A stretch of 64,000 bases of DNA from positions 3,994,501 through 4,058,500 of the forward strand of contig NZ_CP051680.1 in assembly GCF_012849095.1 (NCBI RefSeq), written 5' to 3'. The DNA is from Cohnella herbarum. Lineage in GTDB: Bacteria; Bacillota; Bacilli; Paenibacillales; Paenibacillaceae. Positions within the stretch are counted from its first letter, which is position 1, and every line of letters starts with the position of its first letter. The notes under the pieces were generated by a model that was not told the DNA's origin, made no database searches, and saw nothing but the letters and a program-made list of their open reading frames with translations. Positions 35,784 through 44,041 of the stretch are shown piece by piece. The position numbers and the translations under genes are program-made.

Positions 35784-36857
35784 TTATTGATAAGTCACGT
35801 GCTGATCCAACGCGGTTGAATTCGGTACGACATGATAGTAGGTTACGCCCGGCAGGAACGGCAGCTCTTGTCCGTCCTTCACGAGACGGATGACGTCTCC
35901 CTCCTTACGCTCCCACTCGCACGGGATCGCCTTGCCGTTCTGGAACAAGATCGCTTTGCCGCCGCTGTTCAGATCGACGACCAGCCGGCCGACATCGTCC
36001 TTGATATCGTGTTTGGCCGAGAGTACAACCAGGTTCGTTGCGGTCAACTGCTGATCGTTGTTTTTGTCGATGTGGGGCTCGCCGTTAATAGAACGGGAAT
36101 AGACCGCTTTCACGCTATCGTAAGCATAAGAAACTTTGTAGTCCGACAACATAAACTTGATGTCGATCTGAGTCGCTGCCGCAGCCGTCGCGAGCTGCGT
36201 TGGCGCAGAGTTAAAACTCAGGAGCGGCATCGTCGCCGTATTGCTGTATTTGCGTTTCTCGGCGCCTGCCCGGAGCTGCTCCAACGTCGAATAAACGTTA
36301 TGAGGAGCCTTGCGGGACTTGTCCCGATAGAAGTAAGCGCCGGCGTTCGTGATTTCGTCTAAGTCTTCCTTATGCTGTCGCTGAAGGATCGCGAACGCAT
36401 CGTTGCTAGCTCCGGCGTGTACGAGCACCCCGCTATAAAATTCGCCTACTTGGATGAAATAAGGACGAATGCTTCGGATCGGTCCGATCGGATCGGTGAA
36501 TTCCTTGCTTTGGAACACGGCTGCGAAACGCGTTATTCCTCCTTCCGCAAGCAGCTCCCATACGATATCCGCCTGCGTGAGTCCCGATTGCGGCCGGGCG
36601 GGCTTAAGGTTATTGATCATGACCGCGAACGGCCTGTTCGATACTTCGCTCTCCGCGGGCAACCCCGTTAACGGAGCCAAGAAGGCCGCAGTAGGCGCCG
36701 TTGCGGTTTCGCTAGCCGACTCGGATGCGCTGGCCGTCGGCGCCGCCGTCTCGACCGGCAGGTTCGACGTCTCTTTCGAACCGTTGCCGCATGCGGTTAA
36801 ACCAACGAGCGCGGACGCGAGCGTAAGCTGCATCGCGATTCGTAATCGTTGCGTCAT
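35784..36857 (-). CDS. yerB: DUF3048 lipoprotein, YerB family
   Basis: About 357 residues from ATG 36855-36857, with AGGGAGA upstream. It has a lipoprotein signal with lipobox LTAC-G, then a Ser/Ala/Thr-rich spacer. The first DUF3048 domain follows (PFAVMINNLKPARPQSGLTQADIVWELLAEGGITRF) and then the C-terminal DUF3048 domain (about 220-357). The protein sits on the outer face of the membrane. The molecular role of YerB is unknown. yerB precedes yerC in B. subtilis too; here about 3.7 kb of other genes lie between them. Confidence 0.93.
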   Translation of the reverse strand: MTQRLRIAMQLTLASALVGLTACGNGSKETSNLPVETAAPTASASESASETATAPTAAFLAPLTGLPAESEVSNRPFAVMINNLKPARPQSGLTQADIVWELLAEGGITRFAAVFQSKEFTDPIGPIRSIRPYFIQVGEFYSGVLVHAGASNDAFAILQRQHKEDLDEITNAGAYFYRDKSRKAPHNVYSTLEQLRAGAEKRKYSNTATMPLLSFNSAPTQLATAAAATQIDIKFMLSDYKVSYAYDSVKAVYSRSINGEPHIDKNNDQQLTATNLVVLSAKHDIKDDVGRLVVDLNSGGKAILFQNGKAIPCEWERKEGDVIRLVKDGQELPFLPGVTYYHVVPNSTALDQHVTYQ

Positions 36858-36963
36858 GCTCAGTCTCCCTTCGCAAGATCGATCAAATATGTACTCTTCC
36901 ATTAAACCATACGAGCCCCTCGGGAAAAAGAGCCGATTTTCCTTATTTCGACAACCCCGTCTA

Positions 36964-37500
36964 CTATAGAGGCAACCGTTTATTTCTGATGATCCCGCGG
37001 AAACCTTCCGGACCTTCGTCTTCCATCGCCCTTATCCGCGCGATGGAATTCTCTACGATCTTCTTCGTTCCATCCGGCATGATCACTTCCCACTCCGAGC
37101 CATTTATAGGAATGAACTTCGTATAAGGCTTGCCAAGCAAATCTATCCGGGCTACCCCCAGAATTTCGCACAGTGCCGCATTAAAGAAGACAATCCTGCC
37201 TTCCTCGTCCGTTTCATAATAACCGTCCTTGATCAAATCTACGGTCGTGCGGATCTCCTCCGTTTGCTTCTCCCGCTCTGCCGCCTCCGATTGACGGAGT
37301 TTGTCCATCTTCAACATGGCAAAAGAGGTAAAGGTAAACGATACGGATAAGACCGTCACTACGCTTGCCGACAGTCTTGTCCCTATCTCGCGCCAATCCC
37401 CGGCGGACCAATCCATGACGAGATAATCCACGCTCATTTGGCACGTAAGCGCCGCAACGATATAAATATAAGTCAATCTTCGAATCTCCAAGTTATTCAT
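36964..37500 (-). CDS. Two-helix membrane protein with a PAS domain
   Basis: About 178 residues from ATG 37498-37500, with AAAGGAG upstream; a longer frame to 37623 has no ribosome binding site. Two membrane segments (YIYIVAALTCQMSVDYLV and ASVVTVLSVSFTFTSFAML) lead into a short coiled linker. A PAS domain follows (VDLIKDGYYETDEEGRIVFF, ILGVARIDLLGKPYTKFI). There is no output domain: no kinase, GGDEF or methyl-accepting module follows. It may sense a ligand or redox state and act through a partner, or be a remnant of a larger sensor. No partner is adjacent. Confidence 0.8.
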   Translation of the reverse strand: MNNLEIRRLTYIYIVAALTCQMSVDYLVMDWSAGDWREIGTRLSASVVTVLSVSFTFTSFAMLKMDKLRQSEAAEREKQTEEIRTTVDLIKDGYYETDEEGRIVFFNAALCEILGVARIDLLGKPYTKFIPINGSEWEVIMPDGTKKIVENSIARIRAMEDEGPEGFRGIIRNKRLPL

Positions 37501-38033
37501 GGGAATATCTCCTTTCCCTAATTTTCTCGAGGTTAAAAAAGGACAACAAAAAAGAAGCCTGCGCGAAGAGGATTCTTCTCGTGGCTTCTGCAATACAGCT
37601 AAGAAACGGCTAAACGACCGCATCTCTACACGATACTCGTTACCTCTCTATTGCGCTTACGAGGTTAGCTGCCGGATTCGGGCAAGAGAGTCGCCCTACT
37701 TCAGATTCCTATAACGGAACCTGATGATTCACCCCTTGAACGTTCGGACACCCGGATACTCGGATGTGCTTGCGTTCCGTTGGATCCCCCGCTCCTTGTC
37801 GTTTCCGCAAGGATTAAGCGTTGTTCGTTTGAACGAACCATGATGAGTCTAATGGTACCTGTTCCCTATAGGGTTGTAAAACGTCCTAGAACGACTTTAA
37901 TCGTCGATTTACGACAAATTCGGCATTCGGGTCGCATACTTACGTGTCCATCTTCGAATTGCCCGTCATTCTCTTCCGTTTCCTTCCGCTTGCGCCAAAT
38001 TTACCGAGAGCTATCGAACGAATGACTCGGCGA
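37501..38033. other. Gene-free intergenic region
   Basis: 533 bp. I see only a short palindrome GTTCGTTTGAACGAAC (about 37823-37838) and no convincing gene. An 81-codon open plus-strand frame (37780-38025) has no ribosome binding site and no recognisable protein pattern. Confidence 0.5.
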
Positions 38034-38858
38034 TCAATTTTTGCTTAGCCAGAACGAACCTCCGCTCATCGATATCCCTCCGGGACGCAACTCCTCTTCA
38101 ATCGGTTGCAAGATACTCAGCAATTCCGCGTCTTGGGAGATGAAATGACTAGGAAAAGTTACGCGGAATGCCGGGTTTGCGCCCTGAGCCAGCAAGTAAG
38201 CAGCCAGCATGTATTGTTCGTTGTAGAAGCGGTGGGACCAAGATGCGGGATAGTCGTCCGGCAAGAAAATATCATGAAAATGAATCCGTACGCCCGGCTT
38301 CAGGCGAGGCATGATTTCCAAAAACACGATGTTCGCGTCGGAGTTCTGAAAGACGTAATGGCTGCTGTCCACGAACAAAATATCTCCCGCCTCTAGTTCC
38401 TCGAACAGGCTTATATCCGTATTCTCCAACGGCTTCCTGATCACGTCGTCGCACAATTCATCGATTTCGTCCCGCGGGAACGGGTCGATGGAGACGATGG
38501 AAGTTCGCAACCCGTGATCGACGGCCGCCCGCTTCGCGAACTTGGTCGAATACCCCGAACCGATCTCGTAATATCGCGCCGGATCGGTTGTCGCCAACAA
38601 ACCGTATAACGAGATCGCATCCAGGCCGCTAAACCATTCGTTGCGCCAGGAAGGCTGCTGCGGATTCAATACGTCCTGATCTAAGCCGATGCTCGCGAAC
38701 TGTCCGCGCAGCTTAACGAATGAACGCAACTGCTCCGCATAGCTGGATCGATTGCCGTTGATGGCGTCATAGAGGGGGGTATGCCGCGGAAGCTCGCCTC
38801 CGAATCTCGGTTTCGGAACGATCGGGTAATTGACGTAGATCGGATACAATGAACTCAT
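38034..38858 (-). CDS. Class I SAM-dependent methyltransferase-like protein
   Basis: About 274 residues from ATG 38856-38858, with AAGGGAG about 8 nt upstream. The central Rossmann motif I reads YYEIGSGYSTKFAKRA. It is followed by TSIVSIDPFPRDEID (acidic ribose-binding residue) and ILFVDSSHYVFQNSD, then the HFHDIFLPDDYP motif. This resembles the Methyltransf_24 group, which often acts on sugars or glycolipids in surface polysaccharide clusters. No such cluster is evident here, so the substrate is unknown. There is no signal peptide. Confidence 0.85.
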   Translation of the reverse strand: MSSLYPIYVNYPIVPKPRFGGELPRHTPLYDAINGNRSSYAEQLRSFVKLRGQFASIGLDQDVLNPQQPSWRNEWFSGLDAISLYGLLATTDPARYYEIGSGYSTKFAKRAAVDHGLRTSIVSIDPFPRDEIDELCDDVIRKPLENTDISLFEELEAGDILFVDSSHYVFQNSDANIVFLEIMPRLKPGVRIHFHDIFLPDDYPASWSHRFYNEQYMLAAYLLAQGANPAFRVTFPSHFISQDAELLSILQPIEEELRPGGISMSGGSFWLSKN

Positions 38859-38946
38859 CCCATCGACTCCCTTCACCCCTAACCGTATTCCGTTCCTCTC
38901 CTTCTTGCGACTTATACTTGCCTACTCTGCTCTGCGCGTAGCAAAC

Positions 38947-38988
38947 AAAAAAAACGGGAGGAGCGGCGCAAGCCGGCTCTTCCCGTTT
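38947..38988 (-). terminator. Terminator of the arabinan-type operon
   Basis: AAACGGGA pairs with TCCCGTTT, with an inner GAGC/GCTC pairing. In the minus direction it runs into eight T residues. It lies about 25 bp past the GH93-like gene. Confidence 0.92.
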
Positions 38989-39011
38989 CTCATAACCTAG
39001 CGTTCTTCTCC

Positions 39012-41015
39012 TTATTTCACGAAAAACGTCGCATCCGCCTGATCCAAAGCATTCGAGATCGACGAAATTTCCAACAAGCCGGCTCTGTGCCTCATGAAGG
39101 CTCCGGAAATGTTGTAGGACTCGAAGGATGTCGCCCAACCGTTCGAGAAACCGGAACGAATGTGCCAAGTCGCGTCGTTCTTGAACAACGTCGAATTGTC
39201 GTTCGCTTCCAGCCATACTTTCCCGTCCCGGTGTCTCAAATAATAGCCGGGGACGGTTACCGATTCGATCGATACCGCGGACGCGTTAGCCAGCCCGGGA
39301 ACGATTCTCCATTGGGAATCGGCGGCGTACTGGGCTCCGTCGAGTTTGCCCCGCCCGCCGTTAAAGCGAATAAAGCTGCCTTGAATGTTGTAGCTTTCGA
39401 ATTGATTCACCGGAATTTCGACGTCGACGCGCGTCGTCTTCCAATTCTGCGTATCGAGACCGTTCGCCGTCCACTGTATGACTTTCGTTCCGGGCAGCGC
39501 GCCCCCGCCGGCATTGTCCAACATCAAGCCGCTATGTTCGTTCATGCTCGTGTAATAACCGTTGCCTCTGTAGGCGAACTTCCATCGTTGCGTATCCAGG
39601 AAGTTATCCGTCCACAAGACGACGTTCGTCCCCGGTGTCGTAACTCCGTTAGGATCGTCCAAGACGAGATTATTGTTCACGTTCATTACCCTGAAGAAGC
39701 CGTTGCTCCGATAATCCGTCCGCCACCATTGGGTATCGGCGCTAAGATCTCCCCATTGAATGACCTTCGTTCCGGGAGGCGAGCCGCCGCCCGCGTTATC
39801 CAGCAAGAGACCGTTGTTTTGGTTAATGAGCTTATACGTTGCGCCCGATGCGAGAGCGGAGTCCAAATTCATCTGAGCGACGTTCGCCCTGATCTCGTTC
39901 CGGTTTCCTACCTTGACGCTGTTGAGTTCAAGCAGAAGCGAATGGTCTAGAGGCAGAAGCGTTCCGCTCCAGGCCGCAGGCGTGTTCTGATTGCTCCCCT
40001 TGACCGTCAGCGGCGCGTCGACTTGCGTCCACGTAGCTCCGTTATTGCCGCTAGTGAACATCTTATTGGCGGAAGAGACGACGTCCGTCATTCCGCGAAC
40101 GTAGAACCTGCCGTTCGCGCTCCCGTCGTCGACGAAAGCGACTTCCGGAGTCTGGGACGCGCGGTAGATTCCCGTGCCGACTACGTTCCCGAGATTCGTA
40201 GGGCTGCCCCAGTTGATGCCGTCCGTCGAAGTTTTGAATCGGACCGCGAAGTTCGGAGTCGCTCCCAGCATTTCGAAGAACATGAAGTACGTTCCGTTCT
40301 TGGAACGGACGACTCTGGGCATTCCCGGCCGCCAATCCCAATTCGTATTGTCGCCGATAATGATGCTGTAATTGCCCCAAGTCAGTCCGCCGTCGCTGGA
40401 AATCTCCTGCGCGATCGCCTGATTATAGCCCGGTTGCCGTTCATCGGAATAGTAGCAGATCAGCCTGCCGTCGGCGGTGACCGCGAATTCGGGCTCCCAA
40501 GTCCGCTTCGTCCCAGCCGTTCCCCGCGCGGCCAAGTTGCTATGCAGCTGCCAAGTCGCGCCGTTATCCGAGCTTCTCCAAATATGGATCGTGTACGGAG
40601 CGTTGTTATCCCAATCCGTCGATGCGAACAACAACGTCCCCGCCGGTAAAGCCCCGACTTGCTGCGGCAGCACGTAAAGCGTGGTCATGCCTTGTTGATC
40701 CCTATTCAAACCAAAACTGTTCGGATCGATCTCGCTGTAGAGAGACCAGGTCAAACCGTTATCGGTGCTCCTGTAGAAAGGAAACGGCTGCATGCCGACC
40801 CAGTTCGTATTGCCTGGGAACTTACGCGTGAAGGTTGCGAGAATATCCCCGTTGCTCAGCTTGACCGCTCTCGTATAATACGGCTCGGGTTCCGCCGGAT
40901 TACTGTATACGACCGATCCCGTCGTAGCCGCTTGAGCCGGGGCGATCATGATCGCCGAAGATAACAAAGTCAATGCGAAAGTAAGCAGAAGCAACGTTCT
41001 TAGCCTTTTCCTCAT
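39012..41015 (-). CDS. Secreted sialidase-fold glycosidase (GH93-like) with RICIN and AbfB domains
   Basis: About 667 residues from ATG 41013-41015, with GGAGGG six nt upstream. A signal peptide (ending APAQA) is followed by a six-bladed sialidase-type propeller with Asp-box motifs STDNGLTW, SSDNGATW and SSDGGLTW (about 35-370). A ricin-type beta-trefoil region follows with three repeats (LLLDNAGGGSPPGTKVIQW and relatives), and then a C-terminal AbfB/CBM42 domain (FESYNIQGSFIRF onward) that binds arabinofuranose side chains. The combination suggests an exo-1,5-alpha-L-arabinanase-type GH93 enzyme acting on arabinan outside the cell; plain sialidase is less likely. It is the last gene of the transporter-GH43-GH93 operon. 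Confidence 0.88.
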   Translation of the reverse strand: MRKRLRTLLLLTFALTLLSSAIMIAPAQAATTGSVVYSNPAEPEPYYTRAVKLSNGDILATFTRKFPGNTNWVGMQPFPFYRSTDNGLTWSLYSEIDPNSFGLNRDQQGMTTLYVLPQQVGALPAGTLLFASTDWDNNAPYTIHIWRSSDNGATWQLHSNLAARGTAGTKRTWEPEFAVTADGRLICYYSDERQPGYNQAIAQEISSDGGLTWGNYSIIIGDNTNWDWRPGMPRVVRSKNGTYFMFFEMLGATPNFAVRFKTSTDGINWGSPTNLGNVVGTGIYRASQTPEVAFVDDGSANGRFYVRGMTDVVSSANKMFTSGNNGATWTQVDAPLTVKGSNQNTPAAWSGTLLPLDHSLLLELNSVKVGNRNEIRANVAQMNLDSALASGATYKLINQNNGLLLDNAGGGSPPGTKVIQWGDLSADTQWWRTDYRSNGFFRVMNVNNNLVLDDPNGVTTPGTNVVLWTDNFLDTQRWKFAYRGNGYYTSMNEHSGLMLDNAGGGALPGTKVIQWTANGLDTQNWKTTRVDVEIPVNQFESYNIQGSFIRFNGGRGKLDGAQYAADSQWRIVPGLANASAVSIESVTVPGYYLRHRDGKVWLEANDNSTLFKNDATWHIRSGFSNGWATSFESYNISGAFMRHRAGLLEISSISNALDQADATFFVK

Positions 41016-41124
41016 TTCATTCCCTCCGTTTATCGACAATCTACGAACGTTAAGAAACTCTCAAACTAAACTCTCATAAGTTGCTCTCCTACGAAACTCT
41101 CATTCCGTATTCCTCGCGATGAGA

Positions 41125-42072
41125 TCATTCTCCCGAAGGCACGGCAATATCCCGCGCGTCTTCGACAGGAACTCCGAAATCCGGTCTGCCGTCCGGGCGC
41201 CAGCCGAATTTCTGAACCCTCGTGTTGCGAAGGCCGAGCTCGGCGCCGGGAAAAGGAAGAGCATGGAACACGATCCAATCCTCCTCTCCGTCCGGAGAAA
41301 CGGTAAAGCTGTTGTGACCCGTGGCATATACTTCGTTTACTATGGATTTGCTGAATACGGGCTTTGAAGATTTCTCCCAAGAGGCAGCTTCCATCGGATC
41401 CGAATTTTCGCCCATCGTCAGCATGCCGAGCGAATAGTCTTCGGACCATGTCGTGCTAGCCGAATAAACAAGAAACACGAATCCGTTCCTCCGCAAAATG
41501 ACCGGACCTTCGTTAATCGCCATGCCGCCTTGCTTTTCCCAATCGAGCGTAGGGGCCGTCAGCAACACATTGTCCGACTCCAACGTCCAAGGATTCGTCA
41601 TGCGTACGATGTAGATGGCCGAACCGTAGTCGGGAAAATGACCATAACCTGCATAAAGAAAATAAAGACGATCGTGCAATACCATGACGGTGCCGTCCAA
41701 ACCGGGAACGGCGGTCGGTAGAATCCCTTTCCATGTCCAATCGCCTATCGTCGGATCTTCTTCTCTGTTTTCGAGCACGCATATCCTACGGGTTTCGTCG
41801 CCTCCGCCATCGTTGGCGGTAAAGTAGACGTACCATTTGCCTTCCAATCTATGAATCTCGGGAGCCCACAGATTGTAGCTGTAAGGACCGCCCGCTTCCG
41901 GGGTCCAGATCACCTTCTTCTCGCCGTTCGCTACGCCGGTAATGGAGGCGGATTTGGTTAGCTCCAAGCATCCGAGCTGGGTGGACATAAAATAGTAATA
42001 GCCGTCGCTATGCTTCAGCATCCAAGGGTCGGCTGCTTTGTGGACGATCGGATTGCGGAACGTTGCGGTCAT
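41125..42072 (-). CDS. GH43 glycosidase, probable alpha-L-arabinofuranosidase/arabinanase
   Basis: 315 residues, single five-bladed propeller, no signal peptide, so cytoplasmic. The three GH43 acidic residues are seen: Asp15 in AADPWM (base), Asp126 in PGLDGTVM (modulator) and Glu188 in INEGPV (acid). Other conserved pieces are NLWAPEIHRLEGKWYVYF and TGHNSFTVSPDG. It probably trims imported arabino-oligosaccharides or related pentose side chains; xylosidase activity cannot be excluded. It follows the second permease gene by 57 bp. Confidence 0.92.
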   Translation of the reverse strand: MTATFRNPIVHKAADPWMLKHSDGYYYFMSTQLGCLELTKSASITGVANGEKKVIWTPEAGGPYSYNLWAPEIHRLEGKWYVYFTANDGGGDETRRICVLENREEDPTIGDWTWKGILPTAVPGLDGTVMVLHDRLYFLYAGYGHFPDYGSAIYIVRMTNPWTLESDNVLLTAPTLDWEKQGGMAINEGPVILRRNGFVFLVYSASTTWSEDYSLGMLTMGENSDPMEAASWEKSSKPVFSKSIVNEVYATGHNSFTVSPDGEEDWIVFHALPFPGAELGLRNTRVQKFGWRPDGRPDFGVPVEDARDIAVPSGE

Positions 42073-42129
42073 AAGTATATTCTCTCCTTCTTGGATGTAA
42101 CGGGAGGGCTGTCGTCGGATGGAATAGGC

Positions 42130-43002
42130 CTATCCCTTGATTCCCGTCATGGTGATTCCTTCGACGAAATGCTTTTGCGCGAAAAAGAACAATAATAGCG
42201 TTGGGATCAGCGCCAGCACGGAGCCGGCCATAATATACGTCCATTGCGAAGTGTACTCGCCCTGAAACGACGCCAACACGAGCTGAAGCGTAAACTTCTC
42301 CGGAGAATTGATATAGATGAGCGGATTCAGAAAATCGTTGTAACCCGCCAGAAATCCGAGCAAACCTTGCGTAATGACGGCCGGTTTGGATAGAGGCAGC
42401 ATGATGCGGATGAACGTTTGGAACGGATTTAGCCCGTCCACCTTGGCGGCATCCTCCAATTCCTTCGGAATCGTCATGAAAAATTGCCTAAGCAGGAACA
42501 CTCCGGGGGCGGCTCCGAACATTCCCGGTATTATCAACGGAAGCCAGCTATCCACCCACCCGATATTTTTGAACAAGATAAAAGTCGGAATCATTGTCAC
42601 GATACCCGGAATCATCATCGTGGCCAGCAGCATGACGAACAGCGCGTTTTTCGCGGGAAAATTCATCCTTGCGAACGCATACGCCGCCAGAGAGTTCATG
42701 AACAAACCGACCAGGCAAGGCAGAGTGATGACCAGCATCGTATTCAAATAACCGTGCCAGACGTTGGCCTCCGTCAATACGAAAACGTAATTGCTCCATT
42801 CGAAGCTTTCGGGTATCCATTTGGGCGGCATTTCGAATTCGAGCCCTTGTTCCTTCAGGGAAGTCGAGAGCATCCACAGAAAAGGAATGGCCATCACTAG
42901 CGATCCCGTCAGAAGGAAAAGGTACGCGAGGGTTTTGCTAACGTATTCGCCCGCTTTTTTCTTTTGTTGCCACGCGCCCGTTGCGGTTGCGGTATTCGAC
43001 AT
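42130..43002 (-). CDS. Carbohydrate ABC transporter permease, MalG/AraQ type
   Basis: 290 residues from ATG 43000-43002, chosen because GGGGGAG precedes it and because it begins 14 bp after the preceding permease; the frame upstream is a shadow of that gene. It has six membrane helices. The EAA loop reads LEDAAKVDGLNPFQTFIRIMLP, and the C-terminus ends FVEGITMTGIKG, the standard end of MalG-like permeases. It works with the MalF-like permease and the binding lipoprotein; no ATPase gene is present. Confidence 0.95.
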   Translation of the reverse strand: MSNTATATGAWQQKKKAGEYVSKTLAYLFLLTGSLVMAIPFLWMLSTSLKEQGLEFEMPPKWIPESFEWSNYVFVLTEANVWHGYLNTMLVITLPCLVGLFMNSLAAYAFARMNFPAKNALFVMLLATMMIPGIVTMIPTFILFKNIGWVDSWLPLIIPGMFGAAPGVFLLRQFFMTIPKELEDAAKVDGLNPFQTFIRIMLPLSKPAVITQGLLGFLAGYNDFLNPLIYINSPEKFTLQLVLASFQGEYTSQWTYIMAGSVLALIPTLLLFFFAQKHFVEGITMTGIKG

Positions 43003-43016
43003 TCGTTCTTCTCCCC

Positions 43017-43883
43017 CTATTCGTAGTGCACCCAGCGCCTGGACAACCAGAAGTTCAGCAGCGTGATGACCAGAATCAGCAAGCCCAACATCCAAGCGAT
43101 TGCCGACGCGTACCCCATGCTCATATAGCGGAAAGCATTCTGGAACAAGTAGTACACGATCGTCGTCGTCGAGTAGTTCGGCCCTCCCTCCGTCATGATT
43201 TGGAACCGCGGAAAGTCCTGCAGAGCCGCTATGGTGGAGGTGATCAGAATATATAGCGTCGTCGGCGAAATGCAAGGCACCGTAATTCGGAAAAATCGTT
43301 GAAAACGATTAGCCCCGTCGATCTCCGCGGATTCGTGAAGACTCTTCGGAACACCCTGAAGCGCGGCCAGATACAGGATCATGTTAATTCCGAGAGTAGC
43401 CCAGACGCCTTGAATGATCATCGCCGGCATTGCCCAGCGTTCGCTGCTAAGCCAAGCCGGACCTTGTATGCCGACGAATTCCAGCAAGTAATTAAGCAAA
43501 CCGTAGCTATCGTTGAAGATCCATTTCCATAGCAACGTCAGCGCGATGACCGAACTGATCGTCGGAAGAAAAAACAACGTTCGGAACAAGCCGATGCCGC
43601 GAATTTTTTGATTCAAAGCCGTAGCGATGCCTAGCGCCACCGCCATGCCGATCGGTATGCCAAGCGCGGCGTAGAAAGTGTTGTACATCGTTTTCCAGAA
43701 CAGTTCGTCGTTCATAAGCTTCGCGTAATTGTCCGTTCCGTTAAATACCGGCGGTTGATACCCGCTGTATTCCGTAAAGCTGACGTAAACCGAATAACTG
43801 AGCGGAATAAAAGCAAACAGCAGAAAGCCCACGATCGGCGCGGAGACGAATAAATAGGCCCACAGGTATTCCTTGCGTTTCAT
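43017..43883 (-). CDS. Carbohydrate ABC transporter permease, MalF/AraP type
   Basis: 288 residues with six membrane helices. The EAA loop reads LHESAEIDGANRFQRFFRITVP. The N-terminus KRKEYLWAYLFVSAPIVGFL is typical of UgpA/AraP proteins. It lies 149 bp downstream of the binding-protein gene, across a repeat and hairpin region that may set the ratio of binding protein to permease. Confidence 0.95.
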   Translation of the reverse strand: MKRKEYLWAYLFVSAPIVGFLLFAFIPLSYSVYVSFTEYSGYQPPVFNGTDNYAKLMNDELFWKTMYNTFYAALGIPIGMAVALGIATALNQKIRGIGLFRTLFFLPTISSVIALTLLWKWIFNDSYGLLNYLLEFVGIQGPAWLSSERWAMPAMIIQGVWATLGINMILYLAALQGVPKSLHESAEIDGANRFQRFFRITVPCISPTTLYILITSTIAALQDFPRFQIMTEGGPNYSTTTIVYYLFQNAFRYMSMGYASAIAWMLGLLILVITLLNFWLSRRWVHYE

Positions 43884-43965
43884 GATTGTCCTCCATAACC
43901 AGAGTCGACAAGAAGGGAGAGACGCGTAACGCGCCCGTCCCTTCTACCGAAACGATTCTATACTG

Positions 43966-44041
43966 CCTCTATTACTTAAAGTTTCCCTCTATTATTAAAA
44001 GTTCAAAAAGTCAGGTTTTTGAACTACCTCTATTACTTAAA
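43966..44041. repeat. Triplicated 15-bp tail of the binding-protein gene with hairpin
   Basis: The 15-mer TTTAAGTAATAGAGG (minus strand), which contains the stop codon of the binding-protein gene, is present at 44027-44041 and again at 43966-43980, with a variant at 43986-44000. Between the first two lies a perfect 9-bp hairpin GTTCAAAAA/TTTTTGAAC with a 6-nt loop (44001-44024). The structure lies directly behind the highly expressed first gene of the operon. Confidence 0.75.

Noticed and set aside
37823..37838. Palindrome GTTCGTTTGAACGAAC
   Set aside because: Short and isolated, far from any start codon; could occur by chance.
37780..38025. 81-codon plus-strand frame in an intergenic region
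   Set aside because: No ribosome binding site and no protein-like pattern.
43003..43275. N-terminal extension of the MalG-like permease
   Set aside because: It is a shadow of the preceding permease gene in another frame; a strong GGGGGAG site supports 43002.
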